Below the pieces are notes generated by a model. The model searched no databases and was not told where the DNA came from. It saw only the letters and a program-made list of their open reading frames with translations. DNA of 64,000 nucleotides from Flectonema sp. DT1601 (Eukaryota > Euglenozoa > Diplonemea > Diplonemida > Diplonemidae): contig OZ025789.1 in assembly GCA_964019425.1 (NCBI GenBank), positions 434,001 through 498,000 on the forward strand. Direction: 5' to 3'. Of the stretch, positions 9,862 through 20,400 are shown one piece after another (position 1 is the first letter of the stretch; every line of letters starts with the position of its first letter). The position numbers and the translations under genes were made by a program.

Positions 9862-10118
9862 TATCCGTCACACTCTCACACCTTTATTACATTCGTAGAT
9901 TTTATAAAGACTTTTTTCTTAACGATTCTTAATCATAACAAAAATTAGAATCCTTTCTGTTATGACTTATGTGTTCTTCTCTTTTTTATTTTTCATCGTA
10001 GTTTACTTTGTCCTTATGGAGTTGTTTTGATGGTTTTTTTTTTCTTTTTCTTTTTTTTTTTTTTTCTTCCAGTAACTTTGTATTTACACTTTAAGAAATA
10101 TTTATAATATAATACATA

Positions 10119-10138
10119 CTTGTACCCCTTTAAAGGGG
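10119..10138 (+). repeat. Left terminal inverted repeat
   Basis: CTTGTACCCCTTTAAAGGGG, an exact reverse complement of 12564-12583. Its inner 14 bases (CCCCTTTAAAGGGG) are themselves a perfect palindrome. Confidence 0.8.
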
Positions 10139-10342
10139 AATTAAAAATTAAAGCGGAAATAAAGGGCTTTTAATATTAAAGGGCTTTTAATTAATTCCCC
10201 TTTATTTTCCAATTTAATGAAATAAAGGGGAATTAAAGGGGATTTAATGAATTAAAGGGCCCTTTATTTTAAAATTAAAGGGGATTTAATTCCCCTTTAA
10301 TTTGGAAAAATAAAAATAAAGGGCTTTTAATGGTTTTTAATT

Positions 10343-10427
10343 AAAAAAAAAATCCTCCACCAGGACTCGAACCTGCAGCCTAGCGAATGCAAATCCACAA
10401 TCATACCAGTGGACAACCAGCGTCACT
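10343..10427 (-). ncRNA. tRNA-derived unit with A and B boxes (pseudo-tRNA-Ala-like)
   Basis: Read on the minus strand: A-box-like TGGTTGTCCACTGG (10406-10419), a seven-base loop TTTGCAT that would carry anticodon TGC, box B GGTTCGAGTCC (10363-10373), then a T-run (10343-10352) suited to end Pol III transcription. T-arm pairing is largely kept. The anticodon stem and the acceptor stem do not pair well, so this is not a working tRNA but a tRNA-derived, SINE-like promoter module. It points outward toward the left end of the TIR element. Confidence 0.55.
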
Positions 10428-11499
10428 TAAAAAAGTTTTTTTTTAATTTTCTTTCCTATATTCTTATTGCAGGAATTATCCTTGCAAGGAATTTCTCCTC
10501 AAAAATCGTTATTTCACAAGATTCTTCTCCCACAAAAATAATTCCTGATCAAGGAAAAATTTTTACTGGGGGTTTCCTTTGGTGATCTGGTAAGGAATTA
10601 TTATTGTGAGGATTTTTTTTTTTGGAAATTTTTTTTTCAGCAAAAATTCTTGAGTTCCTCACAAGAATTTCGGCACGAGGTATTAAGTTGCTCGACCTTC
10701 GCTGTTTTTTTCGATACGTGATTAGTCCGTTAGAGGACTGTCGGTGTGAAAGGAAAGAAAGTCGGAACGGTGGCCAAAGATTAGTGAGTTGACTGAGTTG
10801 GTCAGTTACCAGCATGGTAGCTAGCGGTTTCCTTATGATGTTAAATATCGTTATGATGATATAGTTGTATTTTACAAATCAAACTCAAACGCCCCCCTTC
10901 CTGGTGTTCGTCTTGGTGATTAATTCACAGTTGAATAACTCGATTCCGTACTGCACTGAATGACAACACGGAAAAAAGAGATGTGTATGCAGCTGAGAGG
11001 AATCGTAACTTCAAGTGCTTTTGCATTCTGAAGATTGCAATGGATGATATTTAAATCTGTCAGTGAGTATCAATTGGTGGGTAGACCACCGAAGTTACTG
11101 TGAACAAACCAGCGTGTCCAAAGCAGGCGTTCGTCTTGTATTTTACGTATAAAATCCAACAGTTAACCCCCTTCAAGTTTTCAAGACAATATAATTATTA
11201 ATTAAATACTCATGGGTTTTATAAAAAACTGTTGCGGTTACATAAGCAAGTGGTGCTCAACTATGTTCACGTGGTATTTATTTATCTGCAGTCATTTACT
11301 ACGCTGCCGCTGACAGTCAAGATTGTCAGAGAAATACCTGGTCAATTTGACTTGACATCATTTTTTCTCGCAATTTTAAAATAAAAACTTTCTCCTCTCT
11401 TTAGGCTATTACTACAAACTTTATTTTCAATCTCTCAAGACAAAAGCTTATGTGGGAACAATTAGACAGGAGCATGATATCCAAAAGTTACATGTCTGA

Positions 11500-12350
11500 A
11501 ATCATGGAGAATACATTCTTTCGGAGTTGCTTTAACCAGTAGAATCAGATGCGTGGTCCGTTCCGGTAGGACTCCCTTCTTACGAATGTGTGGTGCCTCG
11601 TGTTAGCGCTTTGGATAGTAATAACCATTGGCGGCGACTATGCACGGGGTGGCCAGTGGGTTTAATGAGGTTGTTGTGTAATCCCCTTCCATGGCTCTGT
11701 TTCGGCATGCTGGAAAGCGAAGCTCTGAAGTTTACTTCAGGTTAGTCTTGTAAGCCTATCCTTCCGGTTCAGTTCTCGGCTTGGTTGATTCCCTCGATCG
11801 TCCCATCCAGGAGTTTGTGTGCATGGTGAGGCCCTCTGGAAACCCAGCCCAGCACAAGACACCAGGCTCACGGCGAAGATTGGACCCGAAAGTAACCTTG
11901 CGTTCTGTTCTGTTGGCAAGCTCTCTGGCTGAGTGCGTTCGAAGTGAGTGGAATTGCTAGTTTGTTGGGTTATGTTCGTAGCAGCTTCACGGTGACGGCG
12001 GCCTTACTGAGAATTATCCCTGGTTGTTACGTGTTGAAAGTCACAGGTTATAGCGTCAAAATAACACTCGCGTGGGTGGTTGCTCTCTTCGGAAAGCATA
12101 ACTTCAGACCCGTCAATTCGCGGCGCTTATATCTACACACATTAATTAGTTGAACGAGTTCAAGTCACTTCCCTGCATAGCAGATCCGTGTCCTCTGTAC
12201 TAACGCTATACTAAGTGTGACTGTGACTGATACACGTAATGGTTGGGTTCTTTAAGTACTCAGGACTGGTTGCTTGCTGATGTGAATGCTGACGTTCGAA
12301 CTGCCCCGACTTTCGAGTAATTTCCTTTCCGACTTAGGATGACGCAGCGT
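11500..12350. other. GC-richer, noncoding-looking core of the TIR element
   Basis: Base composition rises sharply here against the AT-rich surroundings. Frames are short (the longest run of sense codons, near 11944-12153, has no convincing ATG or domain). It does not match any rRNA, snRNA or protein I recognise. Captured sequence or a structured RNA are both possible. Confidence 0.3.
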
Positions 12351-12563
12351 GGTGGGTGCCTTGGGATTTAATAAATAAAGCGGAAATAAAGGGGCTTTCC
12401 CACCCCCCTTTATTCCGCTTATTTCCCCTTTATTTCCCCTTTATTTTGGAAAAAAAGGAAAAAAAGCCCTTTATTTGGATTAAAAGCCCTTTATTTCCCC
12501 TTTATTTTGGAATTACGGAAATTAAAGGGCATTAAAAGCCCTTTAATTTCCCCTTTATTTTGC

Positions 12564-12583
12564 CCCCTTTAAAGGGGTACAAG
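12564..12583 (-). repeat. Right terminal inverted repeat
   Basis: CCCCTTTAAAGGGGTACAAG, a 20/20 reverse complement of 10119-10138; followed by the TA target copy at 12584. Confidence 0.8.
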
Positions 12584-12779
12584 TATGATAATAGATAATA
12601 ATAATTTGGTTTTATAACCTTACTTTTTATTAATATCATCTTTTTTTTTTTTTCAAAAAAAAAAAAAAAAACAGATGATACAAAAAAAAATAATAATGGT
12701 GTTGGTCTTTTTTTTATTTCATAGTTTCAAGTTACTTTTTATGTTTAATCACATTCATTGACACAAGCAATTTAATTAA

Positions 12780-13517
12780 ATGCTTCGAATAGCATCGAAA
12801 AGATGGTGTACTGGAGCACCAACACGAGAACAATTACTCCGACTAAGTATAAAAGATTTAACGACACTAGCAAAGAAGAAACGATTATCGACTTCAGATT
12901 GTATAGAAAAATCTCACATAATAGATAAGATATTGGGACAGGATGGGAAACTTCAAGGTGGAACCAACGAGGTCAGGGAATACAAAGAAATCGGATTTTT
13001 CACAAAAAATGAAAAACAAATGCTGTCGGTACTATCAGGATTACTTCTGACATACGTCATTTATAGAATTTGGAAGATGATGGAAGACGATGAAGTTACA
13101 AAACTTCGAAAAGCAACTGAAAACGGAGACCTCATCGCAAAGAAAGAACTCGCAAAACGTCTATCAAGTGGTGATGGAACTCACTCTGATTCTGAGACAG
13201 CTTTTAAACTACTACTTGAATTAGCAGACGAGCAGAAAGACCCCTGGGCACAGTGTGAAGTTGGTGGTATGTATTGCAGAGGTCATGGAGTTGAAGCAAA
13301 TATCCCAAACTGTTTTGAATACATGCTCTTGTCAGCTAAACAAGGAAATGTCAATGCGATGTATAACGTAGCTGATCTTTATAAGGACGGCATTGGAACT
13401 AATCGCGACCATGATAACGCATTAAAATGGAAAATGAACGCAATGGGTTCACAATCAACTGCTAAAGAACGATTAGAGGCTGGCTTAGCACCGATAATTT
13501 CTAAACCGGCTGACTGA
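12780..13517 (+). CDS. Sel1-repeat membrane protein, probably mitochondrial
   Basis: 245 residues from ATG 12780. The N-terminus MLRIASKRWCTGAPTREQLL is basic and lacks acidic residues at first, like a mitochondrial presequence. Residues about 25-55 ('LSIKDLTTLAKKKRLSTSDC') recall a SAP-like helix pair. One hydrophobic segment lies at about 83-100 ('LSVLSGLLLTYVIYRIW'). The C-terminal half has Sel1-type TPR-like helices: 'AQCEVGGMYCRGHGVEAN', 'GNVNAMYNVADLYKDGIGTN'. Sel1 repeats mediate protein binding; in the ER and mitochondria they occur in quality-control and assembly factors. The exact role is unknown. A TTTCATAG acceptor-like site (12724-12725) lies 54 nt upstream. Confidence 0.75.
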   Translation: MLRIASKRWCTGAPTREQLLRLSIKDLTTLAKKKRLSTSDCIEKSHIIDKILGQDGKLQGGTNEVREYKEIGFFTKNEKQMLSVLSGLLLTYVIYRIWKMMEDDEVTKLRKATENGDLIAKKELAKRLSSGDGTHSDSETAFKLLLELADEQKDPWAQCEVGGMYCRGHGVEANIPNCFEYMLLSAKQGNVNAMYNVADLYKDGIGTNRDHDNALKWKMNAMGSQSTAKERLEAGLAPIISKPAD

Positions 13518-13775
13518 AAGGGTTCACCAGATCAACTTATCAAGATGACCCATTACTATATTGTGGTTAGATTATGTTTGAATTTGGGACAAGGTTGGGA
13601 AAAAAAAAAAAAAAAATATCAAACTTCTTCCCTCCCCAGTCAGTTACATTAACATTAGGATTGTGACTGGAAGCGTTGATTTAATTATTTATGTGTATTG
13701 CCATTCCAGGATTAATATATTCTTTCAAAAGATCTTTACAACAACACGCACCCCCCTCTCCTCAAAAAAAAAAAT

Positions 13776-15242
13776 ATGATATCACTCAGCATGAGAACCA
13801 CAGTGGTGATTGCGATTATCACAATCGTTATTGCTTTGTTATTGTCACCAGCGTTCCTTGTCCATGGAACACGAGGACTTTATTGCAACTTATTTCCGTT
13901 CGTATGCTCTCCAACTGTAATGGGAAGATGTCACAACGATTTCGAACTAACTCGAAAAGTATTCGAAGAAAACTTCGCAAAAAGAGGAGAAGTAGGAGCT
14001 GCTGTCGCAGTTTACTTTAGAGGAGAACTGGTTGTAGATATGTGGGGAGGTGATTGGGGTCAATTTAAAAAAGCAAAATTGAGATCCACAGCTGGGATAA
14101 ATAGAATGATTATAGCAATGTTTATGGAGGAAGGTATCTTAAAACTAGAAGACAGCATCACTGACCTCCTTCCTATAAGAAGTAGTCAACATATTAAGCA
14201 AGATATCACTGTTGAGCATTTGCTTACAGAGCAGTTTACTTTAGAACAAAAAACTTCAGATAATAATCTTCGTGCGCCGTCATCGAAAACGCAATCTGTC
14301 ACTCGGTGGGTTTTACGACTAAGAAACTCATCAGAGACGGCTGTTGCGAAATTCGGTTATTATCCTCAAATAGTTGATAGCATTCTGTCGGATATTATTA
14401 AGAATGTCGATCCAACTGGTAGAGACATTCCTCAAATATTTTCTGAAAAAATTGCACCGCTACTTCAACCAGACATCGGTGATGGAATCACATTCAATAC
14501 TCTTGGTTCTGTACCTGATGATACACAATCACTTAATATGTTGTCTGTGTTGCTTCGTCTTTATGATAACACAACTGATTCTTGGGCTGGACCATTTCCT
14601 GTTCGTGATTTGTGGAGAAGTGTTCTGTTTGAAGGTAGAGTTGGATTCACAGAATACGTTCAAAGAACTTCAACGCCAATAAAAGAAATGTTGGACCTAA
14701 CAGAAGACGTTCCGACATGTGAAGCGACAGCTAAGTCTCTTGCTAGGCTTTACTCAGCTGTTGCATGCGGTGATCCAGGATCGAAGACTGATATGGGATA
14801 TAAGAGTGGTCATAGTTTCTACAAGTCTCGTCTGACTACAGATTGCATTGCTTTAAAACATTTAACTGGTCTTGATGATATTGGTAGAAACGTATCGAAA
14901 TCAAGCTGTGGTTTTATAACCACATCTGAGGAAGAATCTTTATTCGGTCTTAAAGAAGCTCAGACTCATGGTCGCCGATGGATGCATTTCGCATGGTCAA
15001 ATTTCGCTGGGTCATATGCAGCTGCTTCAGTTGGTCATGGTGTTTCAGTGGTGTACTTAACTAATAGAGAGGGTCCTTATGACAAAGACCCTCGTGTTAA
15101 AAATATTTTGGAAGCTGTTCGCGAGACGGTCTATTGGAAAGAGTTGGAGGAATTCACTGCTGGATTGAAGAAAAAGGGAATCACGACTGTTAAAAACTAC
15201 GATGACTTACCTGCTGATGCTGAGGAAGTCGAACACCAGTGA
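13776..15242 (+). CDS. Beta-lactamase/esterase-fold (LACTB-like) protein, probably catalytically altered
   Basis: 488 residues from ATG 13776. An uncleaved signal anchor spans about 7-28. From about 52 the chain follows the class C beta-lactamase / serine beta-lactamase-like esterase family: 'AVAVYFRGELVVDMWGGDWG', then 'LRSTAGINRMIIAMFMEEGILKLEDSITDLLP', then a mid region and 'HFAWSNFAGSYAAASVGHGVSVVYLTN'. In active members the segment at 104-107 reads S-x-x-K; here it reads STAG, so the catalytic lysine is missing and hydrolase activity is doubtful. The stop is followed by a normal spacer. An acceptor-like GCCATTCCAG (ends 13709) lies 66 nt before the ATG. Confidence 0.75.
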   Translation: MISLSMRTTVVIAIITIVIALLLSPAFLVHGTRGLYCNLFPFVCSPTVMGRCHNDFELTRKVFEENFAKRGEVGAAVAVYFRGELVVDMWGGDWGQFKKAKLRSTAGINRMIIAMFMEEGILKLEDSITDLLPIRSSQHIKQDITVEHLLTEQFTLEQKTSDNNLRAPSSKTQSVTRWVLRLRNSSETAVAKFGYYPQIVDSILSDIIKNVDPTGRDIPQIFSEKIAPLLQPDIGDGITFNTLGSVPDDTQSLNMLSVLLRLYDNTTDSWAGPFPVRDLWRSVLFEGRVGFTEYVQRTSTPIKEMLDLTEDVPTCEATAKSLARLYSAVACGDPGSKTDMGYKSGHSFYKSRLTTDCIALKHLTGLDDIGRNVSKSSCGFITTSEEESLFGLKEAQTHGRRWMHFAWSNFAGSYAAASVGHGVSVVYLTNREGPYDKDPRVKNILEAVRETVYWKELEEFTAGLKKKGITTVKNYDDLPADAEEVEHQ

Positions 15243-15603
15243 CGACTCCCTTTTATGTTTGATTTGATGTACGCAATCATTATGTTGGGAATTGGATGTC
15301 TAAAGGAATCTTGTTTTTTTTTAAATTTTTTTTTTTAAAATCGTTTTTTTAATTTATCTAAAAATAATAGTCACTTTTCCCCCCCGTCATCACAATAAAC
15401 ATAACTTCTACACCATGAATGATGATGAGACAGAATAGAGGTAAAGAGGTATATGGATTACTCTCGAAACCTAAATAGTTATTGTCAACTGAATCTAAAA
15501 ACTAATGTTAAAATTATCTTTTTATGTTTTTTTAATGATACAAAAAAAAAAAAAACACAGATGTAATTTTTTTTTACAAAAAAAAAAAAAAAAAAATCGT
15601 CAC
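15243..15603. other. Intergenic with a dispersed-repeat fragment
   Basis: T- and A-rich. Bases 15458-15481 are identical over 24 nt to 39088-39111. A-run then CACAG at 15556-15560 is a candidate acceptor. Confidence 0.55.
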
Positions 15604-17214
15604 ATGAAAGTATGCGAAATCGGATTATTGTTGATCGCTGTTGCGGTAGCCGTGTTTTTAACTAAGTGGGAGTCTTTGGAATCGGAGTTGGAAAAGTTTT
15701 TCGTTAATATAAATGAGAGAGGAGATCCGATAGCTCTTCTTATAACAAAAGGAAGATTATATCCCAACAGATTCTACCTATTAAATAAAATTATTGATCG
15801 CAATGAGAGGGTTACATCATCACCACTGACGGCTATACACTACGCATCTATTCATAAAGAACATCAAATAATCAACCTCCTAATTCAGAAGGGATATCAA
15901 CCAGATTCTGTGGTATCATCAAATGGGAGAATAGCTGGTGCGACTCCTCTTCATTTTACTTTATCGTCGTCAATGCAACAAGCGATTTCAATTGCGAGGG
16001 AATTGTTGAGGGGTGAGGGTGGTTCTTATTCGAATTTTAATATTGCTGAGGGTAGGAAATTAAGTTCTAAATTGAATTATTTGTATTCTGAAAACCGAAA
16101 TGCGTCTGTCGTTGAGATGAAAGACGTCGTCGATGCGGTCAATGACTGGAATTACTTTTTCATAACATCATCAAAACTCATAACAAAAAAATCAATTTAC
16201 GCAACGGAAGACTCTCTTCAGCGTACGGCAGCTCATTTTGCAGCATTATCAGGAAACACAGCAATCATAGATGAGATGATTAAGTATGATTCAGAAAATA
16301 AATTATTGAAAATCAAAGATAGGCTTGGACACACTATTGCGCATTATTTATCAATGAAAAAACATGAGGAATATAAGAAGTACGATTTAGGTTTGAAGGA
16401 TATGCTAGGCCGAAGTGCTTCGCAAGTATTCGACATTTCAAAATTACGATCAAATCAAAAACGACAAATTAAGAATTTGAATACCTGGAATCCAGAACAC
16501 ATCCACATCAATGGTGATTGTGATATTGACTCAGTGGATGGTATTCCTTCACCTGATCGGTTCTTTGGTGACTACCTTTCTGTTGGAAAGCCCTTACTGA
16601 TGCGTGGTGCTGCCCTAAACTGGGACATTCGAAAACATTGGAAAAAAAGTACAATCTTAAAAAGAAATTCTAACTTTATGGTAGAGGCGGGTTCGATTCC
16701 CTACGCTGGTCTTTTTGGTTTGGAATCGGAAAAGATTGAGATTGGAAAATTTATAAAAAATAACATGTCCGGGGGTGATGATGCTCACCGGTCTTACGTG
16801 TTTCACACTTTTGGATCTCCTGAAGAAGGTTTAACAGCACAAGTACCGAACCCTCCAAAGTTTCTAATGGGAATACCTCCAGCCCTTTTACGATCATCAC
16901 CCGGTGAGCCGCCTTACAAGGGACAGTTCTATCTCGGAGCTAATGGAACTGGCGCTCCTGAACACGTCCATTCTGATGCGTGGAATGGTCTGGTTTATGG
17001 GGCTAAAAGCTGGTGGCTTTCTCCACCTCAACATTCGCATTTCTCATTGGAAGTCCCGTCTGCGGATTATAAGATCAGGAAAGGTCAATTATACTGTCAA
17101 CAACTTGAGGGTGATATTTTATACGTCCCAGCTGACTGGGGACACTCGACTAGAAATGATGCAACTGCTGTGGGTGTGGCAGTCGAATTTCGCTTTGCTA
17201 GAAACTTTTTGTGA
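15604..17214 (+). CDS. Membrane-anchored ankyrin-repeat JmjC/cupin-8 oxygenase
   Basis: 536 residues from ATG 15604. In-frame codons further upstream come from A-rich leader and were not used. 'KVCEIGLLLIAVAVAVFLTKW' is a signal anchor. Residues about 75-260 hold ankyrin-like helices ('TAIHYASIHKEHQIINLLIQ', 'RTAAHFAALSGNTAIIDEMI'). The C-terminal about 200 residues form a JmjC/cupin-8 domain with an intact iron triad: H456 and D458 in 'EHVHSDAWNG', and H514 in 'VPADWGHSTRN'. Such Fe(II)/2-oxoglutarate enzymes hydroxylate or demethylate proteins. The anchor suggests a secretory-pathway, JMJD8-like place rather than chromatin; that is inference. Confidence 0.8.
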   Translation: MKVCEIGLLLIAVAVAVFLTKWESLESELEKFFVNINERGDPIALLITKGRLYPNRFYLLNKIIDRNERVTSSPLTAIHYASIHKEHQIINLLIQKGYQPDSVVSSNGRIAGATPLHFTLSSSMQQAISIARELLRGEGGSYSNFNIAEGRKLSSKLNYLYSENRNASVVEMKDVVDAVNDWNYFFITSSKLITKKSIYATEDSLQRTAAHFAALSGNTAIIDEMIKYDSENKLLKIKDRLGHTIAHYLSMKKHEEYKKYDLGLKDMLGRSASQVFDISKLRSNQKRQIKNLNTWNPEHIHINGDCDIDSVDGIPSPDRFFGDYLSVGKPLLMRGAALNWDIRKHWKKSTILKRNSNFMVEAGSIPYAGLFGLESEKIEIGKFIKNNMSGGDDAHRSYVFHTFGSPEEGLTAQVPNPPKFLMGIPPALLRSSPGEPPYKGQFYLGANGTGAPEHVHSDAWNGLVYGAKSWWLSPPQHSHFSLEVPSADYKIRKGQLYCQQLEGDILYVPADWGHSTRNDATAVGVAVEFRFARNFL

Positions 17215-17482
17215 AATAAGAAAACACCCACTGGTGTGAATTATTATTAACATTCATGTCGCCAAATACCATCAGAAACTAATTAGACCCTTCTTTGTAG
17301 TAGTCATGTTGTGTTACCATTCATGTGGCGTGTTTGCCGTTTGACTGACTGCTATTATTTATTATGCTGACATTTTAGTACTGTGCTAAAAATGTCTCGA
17401 TTATTCTTTTTTTTTTTTCCTGTAAAAAAAAAAAAAAATTGTTTTATTATTTCCGTACAGCATCTTCCCACCAAAAAATAAT
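17215..17482. promoter_or_regulatory. Spacer with a clear AG acceptor before the NEK gene
   Basis: T-run (17407-17419), A-run (17426-17440), then ATTTCCGTACAG ending at 17460, 22 nt before ATG 17483. No GTATGT or similar donor occurs between the previous stop and this AG, so it does not look like the end of a 5'UTR intron; a trans-splice acceptor fits better. Confidence 0.5.
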
Positions 17483-20400
17483 ATGGCGACGCATCCCCCC
17501 AGTAGATGCCATACTCCGCGCCCTCTACCTCCTGAAATGTCTCGTTACAACAGTATTAGAACGGTCGGTCAAGGAAGTTTTGGAGCAGCTATATTAGTGA
17601 CCAGAGGTGAAGAACAGTTTATTGCAAAAGAAATGACTATAGGAAAGATGAGTCCAGTTGAAAGGGAATCGGTCGACACGGAGGTGAAAATCTTAAGCGC
17701 GCTTGTTCACCCTAACATTATAAGATACGAAGAGTGTGTAGCAGCAGGACATGTATTATATATTATTATGGAGTTCGCTGATGGGGGTGATCTTTATCAG
17801 CGGGTTCAAAATTTAGAACGACCCATGTCAGAAGATGGAGTTTTGTATATTTTTGCACAAATTTGCTTAGCTGTCAGACATTTGCACAGCAGAAAGATTT
17901 TACACCGGGACTTGAAGACTCAAAATGTCTTCTTAACGAGGGATAATATAGTAAAGTTGGGTGATTTTGGGTTAGCTACTGCCCTCCGTCATACTTGGCA
18001 ACAGGCGCATTCTCTCTGTGGAACTCCTCACTATTTCAGTCCAGAATTAGTAGCAGGACGTCCGTATAACAACAAAGCAGACATATGGTCGATGGGATGT
18101 ATTCTTTATGAACTTCTCACTCAGAGATTCGCATTTTTAGGAAATACCCTTCAAGAGATTATGCATAGGATCCAGTGTGAACAGCCATCACCAATTCCAC
18201 AACACTACAGTGATGGTTTACGTAGAATTCTAAGTAGAATGCTCTGTAAGGAACAAGCAATACGACCTAATATTGAAGCATTGATGAGAGCTAACATCCT
18301 GAAGTCAGCACTTCACAGAATTCACGCTGTGTTGGCAGGTGGTGGTGTTCCAAGCAGTGGTGGATCTCCTCAACTGGACCCGGGGATCCCGAGAGTTGAA
18401 AGTACGTCATCGTCTAATAGTATTCCAACAAAAACACCGATAGCTGTCGCGGAAGTGGTAGAAGACTTTGCTGTGGTTGGATCTCCTCAAACAAAAGAAG
18501 ACGATTTAATGCGACTTGAAAATGAGATTCTCTTTGACCATCTTAGCGGGCAATGTAATGCATCTCGTGCAAACGGTGCACTCCTCGATGAAGTTACTCG
18601 CTCTTTAGAAAATGTTCGCGGTACTGATGACGAAGAAGACATCGTCGGTGGAGAAGAATTCGGCGACGAGTATCCTCTTGCGCAAACTAACCAGACTAAT
18701 ACGTCTACGCGAGACTCCAGTGATCCACTTGAAAACTCTCTTGAGGGAGAGGTATGGAATATTATTTTTTTGCATTTAACAAGTATTGTAAGAACGAAAA
18801 AGAATGTTGGCAGCACACGTAAACCTCCTTTAGCTTTATCAGTTTAAGTCGGTTCACGGTTTCGTGCACAAACAAAAAACTCACAAAATGTCGAAAGTAG
18901 ATATCCCACAAGATTTCGACTGGTCAACTGTCGAGGTGCCTGAGATCCCGGAAGGGGCGCATCCGTCAGCGACAGACCAATGTTGTGTGTTTCCGTTATG
19001 CGGAAAAATACATACGGACGGCACGAACTGTCACCGATGCGGTGAAATGGGCGAGACGGAATGTCTCAAGTCCCGTTTAGGCAACGACGAAGTCACCCAA
19101 GCCAGGTGGTTGCCTGAGGCATCCCAGGAATGGGTGTGTCCTCCATGTGGGTTTGTGCTCCGGAATGGAGCCCCATATGCAATGCTCGTACCGGAAGGGC
19201 GACATTTTAACGCAACGATGCCAGTTGCGGAAACAGTTAAGGAATTAACTGTAGTGGAGCGGGTGACGATGGATCCACGTAGGGTCGTCACTTGGGTGGA
19301 AAACCTAAAAACCCCGTCTGGCCTGAATTACGTGTTTGCAGGTTTGCAACAGCGTTACGGCACAGTCAACGGAAAAGCAATCCCGGAGACTGCTGTCGAG
19401 GGCGGGGGGGCAGTGTCGCACGAAATGCGGCACTTGCTGAGAATGATTGACGGCCTGCTACCGGTCTCCAACAGCTCAGGGCACGTCAGGCAGACGTTGC
19501 AAGTGGCGGTGGACCGCATGGAAGATCTGCTGTTCTCGACGAGGAACAGAAAGATGACCGGCGCCTATGAGGGGTACCTCAAGACGTACGGATACGGGGA
19601 GTATACGGAGCGACTAATTGGCCTCGCGATGAAGGAGACGATGAGAACCGCGCTCCCGGGACAAACCCACGAGGGTGACCAAATGAGCGGTGGCGACCGT
19701 AAACGTCATTTTTCCGGGAAGGGAGCTGGAGGAAATTTTTCCGGGAAGGGAGCTGGAGGAAAGAGGAAGTATTGAATGGAGGAAAAACCACACGATGTGT
19801 GGGGGCCTGTTCCGGAAGGGACGCAAGGCAAAAAGCGGATCGGAAGACCGCCGAAAAAATCACTTGCCATAGTGAACTCGGAGAAACTCGAGGAACTCGA
19901 GAGTCAGCTGGACCTGACACTGACCGGTTGTTTCGCCGAATCGACACAAGCATCGATAAGATCGGTAATGCGAAATTGGATCCCCTTCGATGCAACCATA
20001 TGTGCGATAAAACCGGATATGCCGCCGACGCGGAGTTTCCTCCTGTGGCTACAGGCAAAGATCAACTTGGGAGAGTTGCAACCACAGTCGGCGAACCAAT
20101 ACTTGGCAAGTTTTCGCTCGGCTGCAATTCCGCCCACAGCTGCATTCCGGAAGGCCATGACAAGGTCAACAGACGAAAATCAGCGAAGGGAGGGAATGCT
20201 GACGAAAATACGCACCAAGGAAGAGATCACGGAAGTAATCCGTCGACAGGAAGGGATGTATGTAGCGGTGTTGGCCACACAATGGTCTCTGGCGGCGAGA
20301 TTTATCGACCTGATGCTACTGAGGAGACGGGACATCCGGGAAGTCAGGAACGGTTACCTAATTGGCTTGGTCGGGGGGAAGACCGACAAAACGAGACGAG

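Larger units (their letters stand above)
10119..12583. mobile_element. 2.46 kb TA-flanked TIR DNA element with palindromic ends, subterminal arrays and a tRNA-like unit
   Basis: The ends are a perfect 20-nt inverted repeat (10119-10138 and 12564-12583), flanked by TA on both sides (10117-10118, 12584-12585), as expected for a TA-targeting DNA transposon. Inside each end lies about 200 bp of short units built from GGGCTTTTAAT / AATTAAAGGGG (left, 10139-10340) and the reverse complement (right, 12368-12563). Just inside the left array is a minus-strand tRNA-like unit. The middle is noncoding-looking, with a GC-richer block at about 11500-12350. No transposase was found, so it is non-autonomous. 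It shares its plan, not its sequence, with the element at 53117-53880. Confidence 0.7.

Noticed and set aside
10343-10427. A true tRNA-Ala(UGC) gene
   Set aside because: Box A, box B, and the loop are present, but the acceptor and anticodon stems do not pair; kept only as a tRNA-derived unit.
10665-10680. GAATTTCGGCACGAGG resembles the old EcoRI cDNA-library adaptor
   Set aside because: It has an extra T relative to the adaptor as I remember it, and the flanks on both sides are ordinary element sequence. Coincidence is more likely than a cloning artefact; worth one check in raw reads only.
11944-12153. 69-codon frame in the large TIR element
   Set aside because: It starts with a non-ATG codon and has no recognisable domain or good codon pattern.
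19579-20058. Minus-strand open frame of 159 codons
   Set aside because: It lies opposite the retroelement ORFs in GC-richer sequence and has no domain; it is a shadow of the coding strand.
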